From JBFFXF01 sp041569895 (lineage in GTDB: Bacteria > Planctomycetota > UBA8108 > JACQVS01): a stretch of 16,663 nucleotides of DNA. The number at the start of each line of letters is the position of its first letter. Positions within the stretch are counted from its first letter, which is position 1. The stretch is from positions 1-16,663 of the forward strand of contig JBFFXF010000162.1 of assembly GCA_041569895.1 (NCBI GenBank). Direction: 5' to 3'. The notes beneath the pieces were generated by a model, which did no database searches, was not told the DNA's origin, and saw nothing but the letters and a program-made list of their open reading frames with translations. This document shows positions 1-7,067 of this stretch, one piece after another. Position numbers and translations under genes: made by a program.

Positions 1-1
1 C

Positions 2-421
2 TTTGGCCGCGGGGTGGTCGAAGACGACTTGGTCAGCCTGATCGACGTGGTGCCGACGGTGCTCGACGCCTGCGGCCTCGACGAGGAGCTCGGCGAGATG
101 CCTCGGGCGGCGGTGAGCCTCGCCGACCCGGAGCGACCTTCTCGGCGCGCGGTCTTCGCCGAGAATGCGCGACCGCTCAACGGCATCCGGCGGCTGCGAC
201 GGCTTTTTCCAGGGTTCGATGCCAGCGCCATCGACCACCCGCTCCGCATGATGCGCGGCGAGCGGTTCAAGTTGATCTGGCGTGCGGATCGGGGAGCGGA
301 GCTCTACGACCTCGAGGTCGACCCGCACGAGACACGCGATCTGCTCGTCGAGCAGCCGGAGAGAGCGGCCCGCCTCCGCGCTCTCATCGACGCCTGGTGG
401 CCCGTCGGGGCGAAGAGATAG
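2..421 (+). CDS. Sulfatase, C-terminal fragment (5' end outside window)
   Basis: This is the last ~139 residues of an arylsulfatase-type hydrolase; the frame is open to the window edge, so the catalytic N-terminal half with the formylglycine Cys/Ser is not visible. Seen: near the start a 'VSLIDVVPTVLDACGL' segment, which in sulfatases lies just after the core and precedes the C-terminal subdomain. Later come 'MMRGERFKLIW' and 'ELYDLEVDPHETRDL', the usual end-of-sulfatase signature (the protein's tyrosine-aspartate-leucine 'YDL..DP.E..DL' motif). The stop is TAG at 419-421. Family knowledge: these enzymes cleave sulfate esters, often on sulfated polysaccharides, and are abundant in Planctomycetota and other polysaccharide degraders. 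The substrate cannot be told from this fragment. An internal GTG at 14 is probably not the true start. Confidence 0.88.
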   Translation, partial: FGRGVVEDDLVSLIDVVPTVLDACGLDEELGEMPRAAVSLADPERPSRRAVFAENARPLNGIRRLRRLFPGFDASAIDHPLRMMRGERFKLIWRADRGAELYDLEVDPHETRDLLVEQPERAARLRALIDAWWPVGAKR

Positions 422-544
422 CCCGATCGGACGACCGACCCGCGCCCGCCCCGAGGTTCCCGAAACGCTCCCGCTTCATCTTTTCCCCGCCGACGGCCGA
501 TGACCGAGTTGGGGCCGGACATCGCTTTTCGAGGAAAGCCTCGA

Positions 545-1153
545 ATGGAACGCTCGGAGAGAGTACGAAAACTGGAGCGCAAGCTCCGGCGCGCGATCAT
601 CCAGTACGTCATTCCCGGGCTGGGCGTGGCGCTCGCGATCGCCGCGCTGGCCTGGTGGGCGACGCGCGACGTCATGGTGTCCGGATCGACGCCCAGCCCG
701 GACGTCGACGAGCCGGTTCTGGTCACCGACAACCCGACCGGCGCGGTCAGTGACCGCGTCGACGGCGAGAGCGCGCGGACCGACCTCTGGCGCTGCGTCC
801 GCGCCGGCAGCGTGAAGGAGGCGCGTCAGATCGTCGAGCGCTGGCCCGACATCCTCCTCCTCACGGACAGGCACGGAAAGACCGCGCTCCACCTCGCGAC
901 GCGTCACGACGACGTCGTGGCGATGCTGCTGGCGCACGGCGCCGACGTCGACGCGCGCGACGACGTCTTCGAGGAGACGCCGCTCCACTGGGCAGTGCGA
1001 CGCAATCGGCTCCACGTGGTCGAGCTGCTCATCGAGTACGGCGCGGACGTCAACGCCCGGTCGGCGCACGGGGATACGCCACTCTCGATCGCGACGAGGT
1101 ACGGCAGGTCCCGCATCGTCGCGGCGCTCGCCGAGGCCGGCGCCGACCAGTGA
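545..1153 (+). CDS. Membrane-anchored ankyrin-repeat protein
   Basis: A 202-residue protein if started at the ATG at 545. I prefer this start because GAGGAAAG lies at 531-538, about 6 nt upstream; the earlier in-frame ATG at 500 has no comparable site. Seen: a basic N-terminus (about residues 1-17), then one hydrophobic helix (about 18-44, with IPGLGVALAIAALAW). A short linker is followed by about four ankyrin units from residue ~75 to the end, with typical 'KTALHLATRHDDVVAMLL', 'ETPLHWAVRR' and 'GADVNARSAHG' signatures; the last unit is partial. The charge pattern suggests the N-terminus is cytoplasmic and the ankyrin repeats are periplasmic, although this topology is inferred. Ankyrin repeats bind proteins, and no enzymatic domain is present. 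The partner is unknown. The gene follows the sulfatase at a ~120 nt gap and converges with the porin gene. Confidence 0.82.
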   Translation: MERSERVRKLERKLRRAIIQYVIPGLGVALAIAALAWWATRDVMVSGSTPSPDVDEPVLVTDNPTGAVSDRVDGESARTDLWRCVRAGSVKEARQIVERWPDILLLTDRHGKTALHLATRHDDVVAMLLAHGADVDARDDVFEETPLHWAVRRNRLHVVELLIEYGADVNARSAHGDTPLSIATRYGRSRIVAALAEAGADQ

Positions 1154-1158
1154 TCCGG

Positions 1159-1194
1159 CGGTCGTCACGCCTCCCCCAGCCGCGTGAACGACCG
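1159..1194. terminator. Hairpin between convergent genes (likely bidirectional terminator)
   Basis: CGGTCGTCACG (1159-1169) pairs with CGTGAACGACCG (1183-1194): 7 bp plus 4 bp of stem separated by one bulged A at 1187, with a 13-nt pyrimidine-rich loop. It begins just after the ankyrin-gene stop (1151-1153) and ends just before the porin stop (1209-1211), so it could end transcription from both sides. There is no clear T-run, so a classical intrinsic terminator is not certain. Confidence 0.5.
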
Positions 1195-1208
1195 GCCTCA
1201 CGACCCCC

Positions 1209-2459
1209 TCACGACTTGAGCTCGAAGACGAGCCAGTACTTCTGCACGTTGGGAAAGCCCGACTCGCCGTGAAACACGGCGAGGTAGCCGCTGACGCCGA
1301 TGTGCTCCGTGATCGCCTTGCTGATCATGGCGTCGAACTCCCCGCCGAAGTCGCGGCTGCGGTCCTCCGAGAAGAAGAGATGGTAGATCGCTTGCACGTC
1401 GACGTCGTAGGGAAGTCTCGTCGAGGCCGTGAAGTAGAGGTCCTCGAGTCCGTCCGCCGGCGTGACCGTGAAGACGTCGGCCCAGCCGTTGAACGCGTGC
1501 AGCGTCGCGAGCGGTGTCTGGAACGCGAAAGCGCCGTCGTCACTCTCGAGCACCTCGTACCCGACGCCGAGCGAGCCCAGTCCCTGCGCGCCGAGGGTGG
1601 CCTCGATGAAGTAGTAGCTCGCCTCGTAGTCGACCTGATTGCTGCCCCCGTCGACCTGATAGGCGTAGGACGCGGCATACTTCACCCACATCTCGTTCGG
1701 CAGCTCTTGCGAGCCCGACGCCCGGGTCCCGACCGTGTCGGATGAGTTTATGTCCGAGTTGTCGAGGTCGATGATGTACGCGAACGCGGCGACCTCGAGA
1801 TCGAACGGGAACCCCGAGAACGACGCGTTGATCAGGTGCGAGTCCGACTCGAAGTCGAGGTTGGCGTCCGGCCCGAAGATGCGGTTGACGTCGTCGACGT
1901 ACGAGTAGTAGACCCGCGTGTCGGGAATCCATTCGGTGAGGATCGTGTAGGCGTCAAAGGTCTGCTCGTTCTGACGCCAGCCGACGTTGCCGATGAAGCG
2001 CGCGTCGTCGAGGATGATCCTCTGTCGACCCGCGATGGCCTCGAAGTACTCGCTCTCGTACCTCGCGAAGAACTGGTTGAGCTCGGTGTCCTCCGGATCC
2101 GCGACGACGGCCTTGTCGGGCTCGTTGTTGAGGCCGGCGGCGTTGTAGAGGTCCTCGTCCGCCGAGCGGATGTCCTCGAACTCCGCGTAGAACGACAACC
2201 CGCGGAACGGCCTGGTGCCGTATCCCATCCGCAGTCGAGAGGTGTAGGCCTGCGCCGTATCGAGCTCGTCCTGCTCGACGATCTCCGCCCGGAGCCGGAT
2301 GTCGAGGTGGATCGAGCCCTTCAGCAGCGCGTCCTCGATCTCCTCGAGGAGCGTCTTCGGCCCGTCCTCCACGGCGGCCTCCTGGGACAGGGCGGGCGAC
2401 GCGCACGCCGCCACGAGCGTGGCGACAACGACAAAACTGGCGGAACTCCGACACATCAT
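1209..2459 (-). CDS. Outer-membrane beta-barrel, alginate-export/porin-like
   Basis: A 416-residue exported protein. Seen: an N-terminal signal peptide (about residues 1-25, hydrophobic VVVATLVAACASPALS, probable cleavage before QEAAV). A short acidic helix follows (about 27-46), and from 'GSIHLDIRLRAEIV' onwards alternating polar/hydrophobic strands rich in Tyr, Phe and Asp. The stretch 'SRLRMGYGTRPFRGLSFYAE', then 'GLNNEPDKAVVADPEDTELNQ', is the conserved N-terminal pattern of the alginate-export family of 16-stranded-type outer-membrane channels. The length suits that family. Likely role: passive passage of small anionic or carbohydrate solutes through the outer membrane; the actual substrate is unknown. 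GAGGGAG (2467-2473) lies 7 nt before the ATG; a second ATG follows immediately at 2456. A 'VAAC' stretch resembles a lipobox, but a barrel with signal-peptidase-I cleavage seems more likely. It is the only gene in its transcription unit here. Confidence 0.78.
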   Translation of the reverse strand: MMCRSSASFVVVATLVAACASPALSQEAAVEDGPKTLLEEIEDALLKGSIHLDIRLRAEIVEQDELDTAQAYTSRLRMGYGTRPFRGLSFYAEFEDIRSADEDLYNAAGLNNEPDKAVVADPEDTELNQFFARYESEYFEAIAGRQRIILDDARFIGNVGWRQNEQTFDAYTILTEWIPDTRVYYSYVDDVNRIFGPDANLDFESDSHLINASFSGFPFDLEVAAFAYIIDLDNSDINSSDTVGTRASGSQELPNEMWVKYAASYAYQVDGGSNQVDYEASYYFIEATLGAQGLGSLGVGYEVLESDDGAFAFQTPLATLHAFNGWADVFTVTPADGLEDLYFTASTRLPYDVDVQAIYHLFFSEDRSRDFGGEFDAMISKAITEHIGVSGYLAVFHGESGFPNVQKYWLVFELKS

Positions 2460-2534
2460 GACTTTTCTCCCTCACGTCTCTGCTGGTGTTTTCGGCTTCC
2501 GGCTGCTCTGCAATCGCTGTTCCCCGGGGGCGGA

Positions 2535-2546
2535 CGGGTACACCCG
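2535..2546. promoter_or_regulatory. Short palindrome upstream of porin gene (possible operator)
   Basis: CGGGTACACCCG is an inverted repeat with 5-bp arms around AC, about 75 nt upstream of the porin ATG in the divergent intergenic region. The position would suit an operator or leader hairpin, but nothing ties it to a particular regulator. Confidence 0.2.
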
Positions 2547-2575
2547 CCGGCTGGCCGGACTCTGCCCGGGGCGTG

Positions 2576-2601
2576 AAAACGCTCGGGAGCGCGCGTTTTT
2601 T
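2576..2601. terminator. Terminator-like hairpin in a divergent intergenic region
   Basis: AAAACGC (2576-2582) is complementary to GCGTTTT (2593-2599), with an alternative inner stem CGCTC/GAGCG (2580-2591), and six T follow at 2596-2601 on the + strand. In form this is an intrinsic terminator, yet its flanking genes are divergent, so no upstream gene needs it on the + strand. On the - strand it would lie in the porin mRNA leader if transcription starts upstream, where it could act as an attenuator. The function is inference. Confidence 0.4.
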
Positions 2602-2653
2602 CGCGTCGATCCCGAGCACCCGACCGACTCGCCACGAAGGCGTGAAATTGGGC

Positions 2654-2682
2654 TTGAGCGCCCCGTGGCGGTGTGGTATTCC
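2654..2682 (+). promoter_or_regulatory. Candidate sigma-70-like promoter for the winged-helix gene
   Basis: TTGAGC (2654-2659) and TATTCC (2677-2682) are 17 nt apart and about 40 nt upstream of the ATG at 2722. The match is four of six at -35 and three of six at -10, so it is only a plausible candidate. The flanking sequence is less G/C-rich than the genes. Confidence 0.3.
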
Positions 2683-2721
2683 GACGCCTGTTTCCCTGAA
2701 TGATCGTGAGGAGATGTTCGC

Positions 2722-2943
2722 ATGAATCAGGAGAGAATCGGCACGGCCGCGGGAATCGTCTGGACCCAGCTCAACAAGAACCCGGAGGGCGTCACGCTGA
2801 ACGCCCTCAAGAAGATCAAGGGGCTCACGGCCGACGAGGTCGTCGCCGCCGTCGGCTGGCTCGCTCGCGAGGGCAAGCTCGCCTTCACGTCGGAGAAGAA
2901 GAAGACGCTCATCGCGCTCAACGGCTCGGTCGTCCACGTATAG
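2722..2943 (+). CDS. Small winged-helix protein (DUF2582/PF10771-like)
   Basis: A 73-residue basic, cytoplasmic protein. Seen: 'IGTAAGIVWTQLNKNPEGVTLNAL' forms a first helix and turn, 'KKIKGLTADEVVAAVGWLAREGKL' the recognition-type helix pair, and 'AFTSEKKKTLIAL' the beta-wing. This order and the length of about 65-75 residues match the stand-alone winged helix-turn-helix family PF10771 (DUF2582), whose function is not established. It may bind DNA or mediate protein contacts. GAGGAG (2708-2713) sits 8 nt before the ATG, supporting this start. Its last 26 nt overlap the 3' end of the convergent flavoprotein gene. Confidence 0.8.
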   Translation: MNQERIGTAAGIVWTQLNKNPEGVTLNALKKIKGLTADEVVAAVGWLAREGKLAFTSEKKKTLIALNGSVVHV

Positions 2944-4156
2944 GTCCCCGCGTCAGTCGCACCAGCGCTCTCGCCACGGCCGGAGCGAGACCCAGCGCGC
3001 GGAGCGTTCCGCTCGCCACCACAGGCCGCCCGATCAGCGACTGCAGCCAGCGACCGACTCGCACCCGAAGGGCGAACTCGCGACGCCAGATCTGGTCCCA
3101 CTCGCGCTCCAGGTCCCGGAGAGACCGCGTCGTCAGACGTCCGGAGACGCGTGCCAGCATGCGCGCCGCGAGCACGCCGGACCGCAGAGCCATCGCCTGC
3201 CCGTCGCCGCACATCGGCGCGATCACGCCGGCCGCGTCGCCGACGAAGAGCACGGGGCCGGAGGAGCGAGAACGATGGCGCAGCGAGAAACCCGCGACGG
3301 TGTGCATCGCGCTCTGGTCCGCCGGGACGAGCGCCTCGAGGCGATCCGCGAGCGCGCGATTCGCGCCCGCGAGGGCGGACGTGATGTCGCCCCAGCCGGT
3401 CGACGGCAACCGTTGCACGAAGGAGTCCCGGAGAAGGGCGCAGACGTTGACCCGACCGCCCTCGACGAGACCCACCCCGCAGTACCCGCCGTCGATGGCG
3501 TGCACCTCGATCATGCCCTGCAGATCCGCCCGCACGCGTTCCTCCGCCTGGCGCGACGCTGGCACGAGGTGACGCTTCACTCCGACGTGCGTCCGGCGGC
3601 GGTCGGGACATCGCCGGCCGAGCGGACGGTCGAGCCGTCCACGACTGCCGTGAGCAACGACAACGGCGCTCGCCCGGAGCACCCGCTCGACGACCGGCGC
3701 GCCGGCGCGGGAACGGACACGGACGTCGACGGGTCCCGGCGCGCTCGACACCGGGGACACACCGACCACCTCCGTGGCGGTGAAGGTCGCAGCGCCACAC
3801 ACCGCGGCGCGACGCAGGACGATCTCGTCGAGCACGCGACGGCTGATGCCGAGGCCGACACCTGGCAGATCGACCTCGAGCGCCCGACCCCCGGGCGCGG
3901 TGAACCGGGCGCGCGTCACTCTCGCGGGGCTCGCCGCCAGCACCTCGTCGAGACACCCGAGCTCCCCGAGAACGTCCTGCGCCTCGGGCGAGAGGAACTC
4001 GCCGCAGAGCTTGTCCCGCGGGAATTCCTCGCGCTCGAGGAGCGCCACGTCGCGACCCTCCCGCGCCAGCACCGCCGCGAGGGAGCTCCCGGCCAGCCCG
4101 CCACCGACGACGGCGACCTCGTACTCGCCAGAAGCTCGAAGCTCCGAGTCCTTCAT
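2918..4156 (-). CDS. FAD-dependent oxidoreductase, geranylgeranyl-reductase-like
   Basis: A 412-residue flavoprotein, third gene of the PKS operon. Seen: an N-terminal dinucleotide-binding motif 'VAVVGGGLAGSSLA' (residues 14-27) and an acidic end of the second strand (LLERE, 39-43). 'PRDKLCGEFLSPEA' (46-59) is the conserved segment of the geranylgeranyl-reductase/PKS-linked flavoprotein group. 'GISRRVLDE' follows (103-111), then the second FAD motif 'VLFVGDAAG' with the following P and G-D-G (302-319). The basic C-terminus has no obvious membrane helix. Family knowledge: members hydroxylate aromatic rings or reduce isoprenoid or polyketide double bonds with FAD. Here the operon position after a type III PKS and methyltransferase suggests tailoring of the polyketide; whether it hydroxylates or reduces is unknown. 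The start ATG overlaps the methyltransferase stop (ATGA, 4153-4156), implying coupled translation, with a weak GGGGTG (4164-4169) upstream. Confidence 0.85.
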   Translation of the reverse strand: MKDSELRASGEYEVAVVGGGLAGSSLAAVLAREGRDVALLEREEFPRDKLCGEFLSPEAQDVLGELGCLDEVLAASPARVTRARFTAPGGRALEVDLPGVGLGISRRVLDEIVLRRAAVCGAATFTATEVVGVSPVSSAPGPVDVRVRSRAGAPVVERVLRASAVVVAHGSRGRLDRPLGRRCPDRRRTHVGVKRHLVPASRQAEERVRADLQGMIEVHAIDGGYCGVGLVEGGRVNVCALLRDSFVQRLPSTGWGDITSALAGANRALADRLEALVPADQSAMHTVAGFSLRHRSRSSGPVLFVGDAAGVIAPMCGDGQAMALRSGVLAARMLARVSGRLTTRSLRDLEREWDQIWRREFALRVRVGRWLQSLIGRPVVASGTLRALGLAPAVARALVRLTRGPIRGRPSR

Positions 4157-4899
4157 CGCACGGCACCCCGGTCACGCTCGACCGGTCCGCACACGTTCGA
4201 GGGCACGGGGGACCTCGGGACGACGACGCGCCACCGGAACGCCCACTGCCAGGTGATCTCCGGCGCGGGCACGCCGGCATCCGCGGCGATCTCCTGCAGG
4301 TCGCGGCGCGAGAAGCCCCGCAGCACGGAGATCGGCCCGTCGTGGCGGACGAGGCGGTTGCGCCACCGAACGGCGGTCAGCGCCCGGATCGCGTGATACG
4401 CGAACGCGTGACGGTGGAGGTCGTTGATGACGACGCCGAGTCGCGCCAGCGAGAACATCTTCGCGAGCGCGCGAGCGGCGTCTTCGCCGTCGAAGTGGTG
4501 CAGGGCGAGTGACGCGTGGACGACGTCGAACGCGCCGTCGCCGGGAAGATCGAAGAGGTCGGCGGTCTCGTACCGGATCGGCAGCCCGGCGCTGCGCTCG
4601 CGCGCGAACCGGACGCAGACGTCCGACACGTCGATGGCCGTGATGTCGATATCGACACCCCGCCGGCGCCCCCACCGGGCGATGCACCTCGTGACGTCGC
4701 CCCCGCCGCAGCCGACGTCGAGGAGGGAGAGCTCGCGTCGATCGACGGGCGTCAGACGTTCGAGCCCGCCGAGCGATGGGCGGCGCCCGCCGAGCACGCG
4801 GTTGATCTCGTCGAGCTGTACGAGCGCGCCGCGGAGGTCCTCCTCCTCGACGGCGGGATCGTCCATGAGCTCGCGTGCGGCACGACGCCTGGCGATCAT
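4153..4899 (-). CDS. Class I SAM-dependent methyltransferase
   Basis: A 248-residue enzyme, second gene of the PKS operon. Seen: the SAM-binding motif I 'LLDVGCGGGDVTR' (residues 59-71), an acidic ribose-contacting position in 'ITAIDVS' (86-92), and a motif-IV-like 'FDVVHASLALHHF' (124-136). These are followed by 'LARLGVVINDLHRHAFAYHAIR', a segment common in small-molecule methyltransferases encoded beside type III PKS genes. It would transfer a methyl group from S-adenosylmethionine to an oxygen or carbon of the polyketide product; which atom cannot be read from sequence. The residues before ~55 are helical and may form a lid. An alternative start is Met12 (ATG read from 4866); neither start has a strong Shine-Dalgarno. 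It lies 31 nt after the PKS stop and overlaps the flavoprotein gene by 4 bp. Confidence 0.87.
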   Translation of the reverse strand: MIARRRAARELMDDPAVEEEDLRGALVQLDEINRVLGGRRPSLGGLERLTPVDRRELSLLDVGCGGGDVTRCIARWGRRRGVDIDITAIDVSDVCVRFARERSAGLPIRYETADLFDLPGDGAFDVVHASLALHHFDGEDAARALAKMFSLARLGVVINDLHRHAFAYHAIRALTAVRWRNRLVRHDGPISVLRGFSRRDLQEIAADAGVPAPEITWQWAFRWRVVVPRSPVPSNVCGPVERDRGAVR

Positions 4900-4930
4900 C
4901 GCTCGTCTGTTTCGAACGCGGCGGCCGGTA

Positions 4931-6040
4931 TCACGTGCACATTCTGAGCAGCGCTCCGTCGATCGTCAAGCCCGGCCCGAAGCCGAGCGCAACGACTCCC
5001 TCACCGGAAGCGCATCGCGCGAACACGCGGTCGAGCACGAAGAATATCGTCGCGCTCGACACGTTGCCGCAGCGCGCGAGGACGTCGAACGAGGCCTCGA
5101 CGTCGCTCGATTCGAGCCCGATGACGTCCCGCAGCTCCTCGACGATCCGCCGTCCGCCGGGATGGAGCGCCCAGCCACCGATCCCCTCGCGACCTCGCGA
5201 ACCGGTGAGCTCGCCGAGGAACTCGGGCACCGCGCCGCGCAGCGTACGCGGCACCGTGTCGGCGAGGCGCATCTCGAATCCGTGATCGCCGATTCGCCAC
5301 GACATCTCATCGCGCGTGCCGCCCTCGACGCGAGCGAGCGTCGACTCGATCCGCGCGATTCCGGGGCCCGAACGCGCACCGCCGTACACGGCCGCCGCGC
5401 AGCCGTCGGCGAAGAGGCTGTTGGCGACCAGCAGGTCGAGGTCGGCGCGTTTCTGGAAGTGGATCGAACAGAGCTCGACGCAGACGTGGAGGACGACGGC
5501 ATCGGGATCGCCGCGGCAGATCTGGTCGGCGAGCCGGAGCCCCGAGAGTCCCGCGTAGCAGCCCATGTAGCCGAGGATCGACCGCGAGACGGACGGCCGC
5601 AGGCCGAGCCCCTCGACCAGGAGCACATCGGGGCCCGGCGCGAAGAACCCCGTGCACGTGCAGACGATCAGGTGAGTGACCTCGGGTCCACGCAGGCCAG
5701 CGGCGTCCAGGGCGCCACGCGCCGCCGTCAGCGCCAGGCCGACACTCTCCCGCTCGTAGACCTCCATGCGCCGCGCCGTGCCCGGAAACGGCTCGAGATC
5801 CCAGCGCGGTGGGAAGAAGGTGAATCGATCCGGATCCTGCGTCACGAAGTCGGGGATGACGCTGTGACGCGTCCGGATGCCGCTCCGCGAATAGATCCGA
5901 TCGACGAAGGCCAGCAGACGGTCGCGGTCGGACGCGTTCGCGGTCGCCTCGATCACGCGGGCCATGAAGCGCGAGACGTGCTCCTGGGTGGCGTGGAACG
6001 GTGGCAGGGCGGTCTGCAGGCCGAGGAAGCGTGTGTTCAT
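4931..6040 (-). CDS. Type III polyketide synthase (chalcone/stilbene-synthase family)
   Basis: A 369-residue thiolase-fold synthase that condenses an acyl-CoA starter with malonyl-CoA and cyclises the product without an acyl carrier protein. Seen: 'MNTRFLGLQTALPP' at the N-terminus; the catalytic Cys in 'GYMGCYAG' (Cys161), catalytic His in 'WALHPGGRR' (His293) and Asn in 'CGNVSSATI' (Asn326), so the triad is complete; and the closing 'GFGPGLTIDGALL' motif. 'HVCVELCSIHFQ' resembles bacterial rather than plant members. I take the start at 6040: an upstream in-frame ATG at 6064 adds eight residues with no counterpart in the family and overlaps a TATAAT box. Neither start has a good ribosome-binding site. 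First gene of the -strand operon. The starter and product are unknown; the neighbouring methyltransferase and flavoprotein suggest a decorated alkylpyrone or alkylresorcinol-type compound. Confidence 0.93.
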   Translation of the reverse strand: MNTRFLGLQTALPPFHATQEHVSRFMARVIEATANASDRDRLLAFVDRIYSRSGIRTRHSVIPDFVTQDPDRFTFFPPRWDLEPFPGTARRMEVYERESVGLALTAARGALDAAGLRGPEVTHLIVCTCTGFFAPGPDVLLVEGLGLRPSVSRSILGYMGCYAGLSGLRLADQICRGDPDAVVLHVCVELCSIHFQKRADLDLLVANSLFADGCAAAVYGGARSGPGIARIESTLARVEGGTRDEMSWRIGDHGFEMRLADTVPRTLRGAVPEFLGELTGSRGREGIGGWALHPGGRRIVEELRDVIGLESSDVEASFDVLARCGNVSSATIFFVLDRVFARCASGEGVVALGFGPGLTIDGALLRMCT

Positions 6041-6062
6041 GGCTCGGGAAAGGAGAGGCGCC

Positions 6063-6068
6063 ATTATA
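6063..6068 (-). promoter_or_regulatory. TATAAT -10-like element for the PKS operon
   Basis: The - strand reads TATAAT here, a perfect -10 hexamer ending about 22 nt before the preferred PKS start at 6040. Transcription would begin near 6056. No convincing -35 hexamer lies 16-18 nt further upstream (the - strand reads G/C-rich there), so the operon may need an activator or use a different -35. The box overlaps the alternative ATG at 6064. Confidence 0.35.
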
Positions 6069-6104
6069 TCGTCGCCCCGGCCGCGGACACCGGAAAAAGG
6101 GGCG

Positions 6105-6134
6105 TTGACGTCCCGGCTCGCGGCGATTTATAGT
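6105..6134 (+). promoter_or_regulatory. Sigma-70-like promoter for the sulfurtransferase gene
   Basis: TTGACG (6105-6110) and TATAGT (6129-6134) are 18 nt apart, five of six matches at both hexamers, in a local A/T-rich patch about 80 nt upstream of the ATG at 6214. This is the best promoter match I found in the window. The predicted leader is ~72 nt. It is divergent from the -10-like element of the PKS operon. Confidence 0.55.
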
Positions 6135-6213
6135 TTGTTGACGGTCACGGGCACTCCGAAAGAAGCTCTTCGACGCGACACCTCCACACGGCGAGGCGAA
6201 AGGAGCTCTGATC

Positions 6214-7056
6214 ATGGAAGAATATGCGCATCCGGAGGCTCTCGTCAGCACGGAATGGGTGGACGAGAACAAGGACAAACCCGACGTGGCTGTCGTCGAG
6301 GTCGACGTCGACACCACGGCGTACGAGGAAGGGCATGTCCCCGGGGCGCTGGCGTGGAACTGGACGACGCAGCTGTGCGACCAGGTGGTGCGCGACATCA
6401 TCCCGGGCGACAAGCTCGAGGAGCTCCTCGGCTCGTCCGGAATCGACAACGGCACCACGATCGTCCTCTACGGCGACAACAACAACTGGTTCGCGGCCTG
6501 GGCCTTCTGGCAACTGAAGATCTACGGCCACAAGGACGTCCGCATCATGAACGGCGGCCGCAAGAAGTGGCTGGAGGAGGGCCGCGAGCTCTCGACCGAG
6601 ACACCGAAGCCCGCGAAGAAGCAGTACACCGCGCAGCCCCCCGACATGTCGCTCCGGAGCTTCCTCCCGGACGTGCAGGACGCGTCGAGCAAGCGCGCGT
6701 CACACCTCGTGGACGTGCGCAGCCCGCAGGAGTTCAGCGGCGAGATCCTCGCGCCGCCCGGACTTCCCGAGACGTGCCAGCGCGGCGGCCACATTCCGGG
6801 CGCGCGGTCGATCCCGTGGGGACTCGCGTGCAACGAGGACGGCACCTTCAAGAGCCTCGACGACCTCACCGAGCTCTACGAGTCGCGCGGCATCACGCGG
6901 GACAAGCCGGTCATCGCCTACTGCCGGATCGGCGAGCGCTCCAGCCACACGTGGTTCGTGCTCAAGTATCTGATGGGGTACGAGGACGTCCGCAACTACG
7001 ACGGCAGCTGGACCGAATGGGGCAACCTGGTCGGCGCGCCGATCGAGCGCGGTTGA
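6214..7056 (+). CDS. Thiosulfate sulfurtransferase (two-domain rhodanese)
   Basis: A 280-residue cytoplasmic enzyme that moves the sulfane sulfur of thiosulfate to a thiophilic acceptor such as cyanide, giving thiocyanate and sulfite. Seen: two rhodanese domains. The N-terminal one (about 10-125) has 'EEGHVPGALAWNW' but no Cys at its active-loop position ('LYGDNNNWFAAWAFW', 85-99), so it is catalytically inactive. The C-terminal one (about 160-275) has 'HLVDVRSPQEF', 'GGHIPGARSIPW' and the active loop 'AYCRIGERSSHTWFVL' with catalytic Cys237. The CRIGERSSH loop resembles actinobacterial CysA-type sulfurtransferases. AAAGGAG (6199-6205) lies 8 nt before the ATG, fixing the start. It is preceded by a good promoter and followed at once by a small gene. 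No cysteine-biosynthesis genes are adjacent, so the physiological acceptor is unknown. Confidence 0.92.
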   Translation: MEEYAHPEALVSTEWVDENKDKPDVAVVEVDVDTTAYEEGHVPGALAWNWTTQLCDQVVRDIIPGDKLEELLGSSGIDNGTTIVLYGDNNNWFAAWAFWQLKIYGHKDVRIMNGGRKKWLEEGRELSTETPKPAKKQYTAQPPDMSLRSFLPDVQDASSKRASHLVDVRSPQEFSGEILAPPGLPETCQRGGHIPGARSIPWGLACNEDGTFKSLDDLTELYESRGITRDKPVIAYCRIGERSSHTWFVLKYLMGYEDVRNYDGSWTEWGNLVGAPIERG

Positions 7057-7067
7057 TCCGCGAGGGG

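Noticed and set aside
6041..6064. Eight-residue N-terminal extension of the PKS from the ATG at 6064
   Set aside because: It does not align with the family's usual start, lacks a Shine-Dalgarno and overlaps a TATAAT box.
4424..6133. Long open frame on the + strand opposite the PKS and methyltransferase
   Set aside because: It spans two recognisable - strand enzymes, has no domain of its own and is rich in Arg/Ser/Pro, consistent with a GC-bias shadow.
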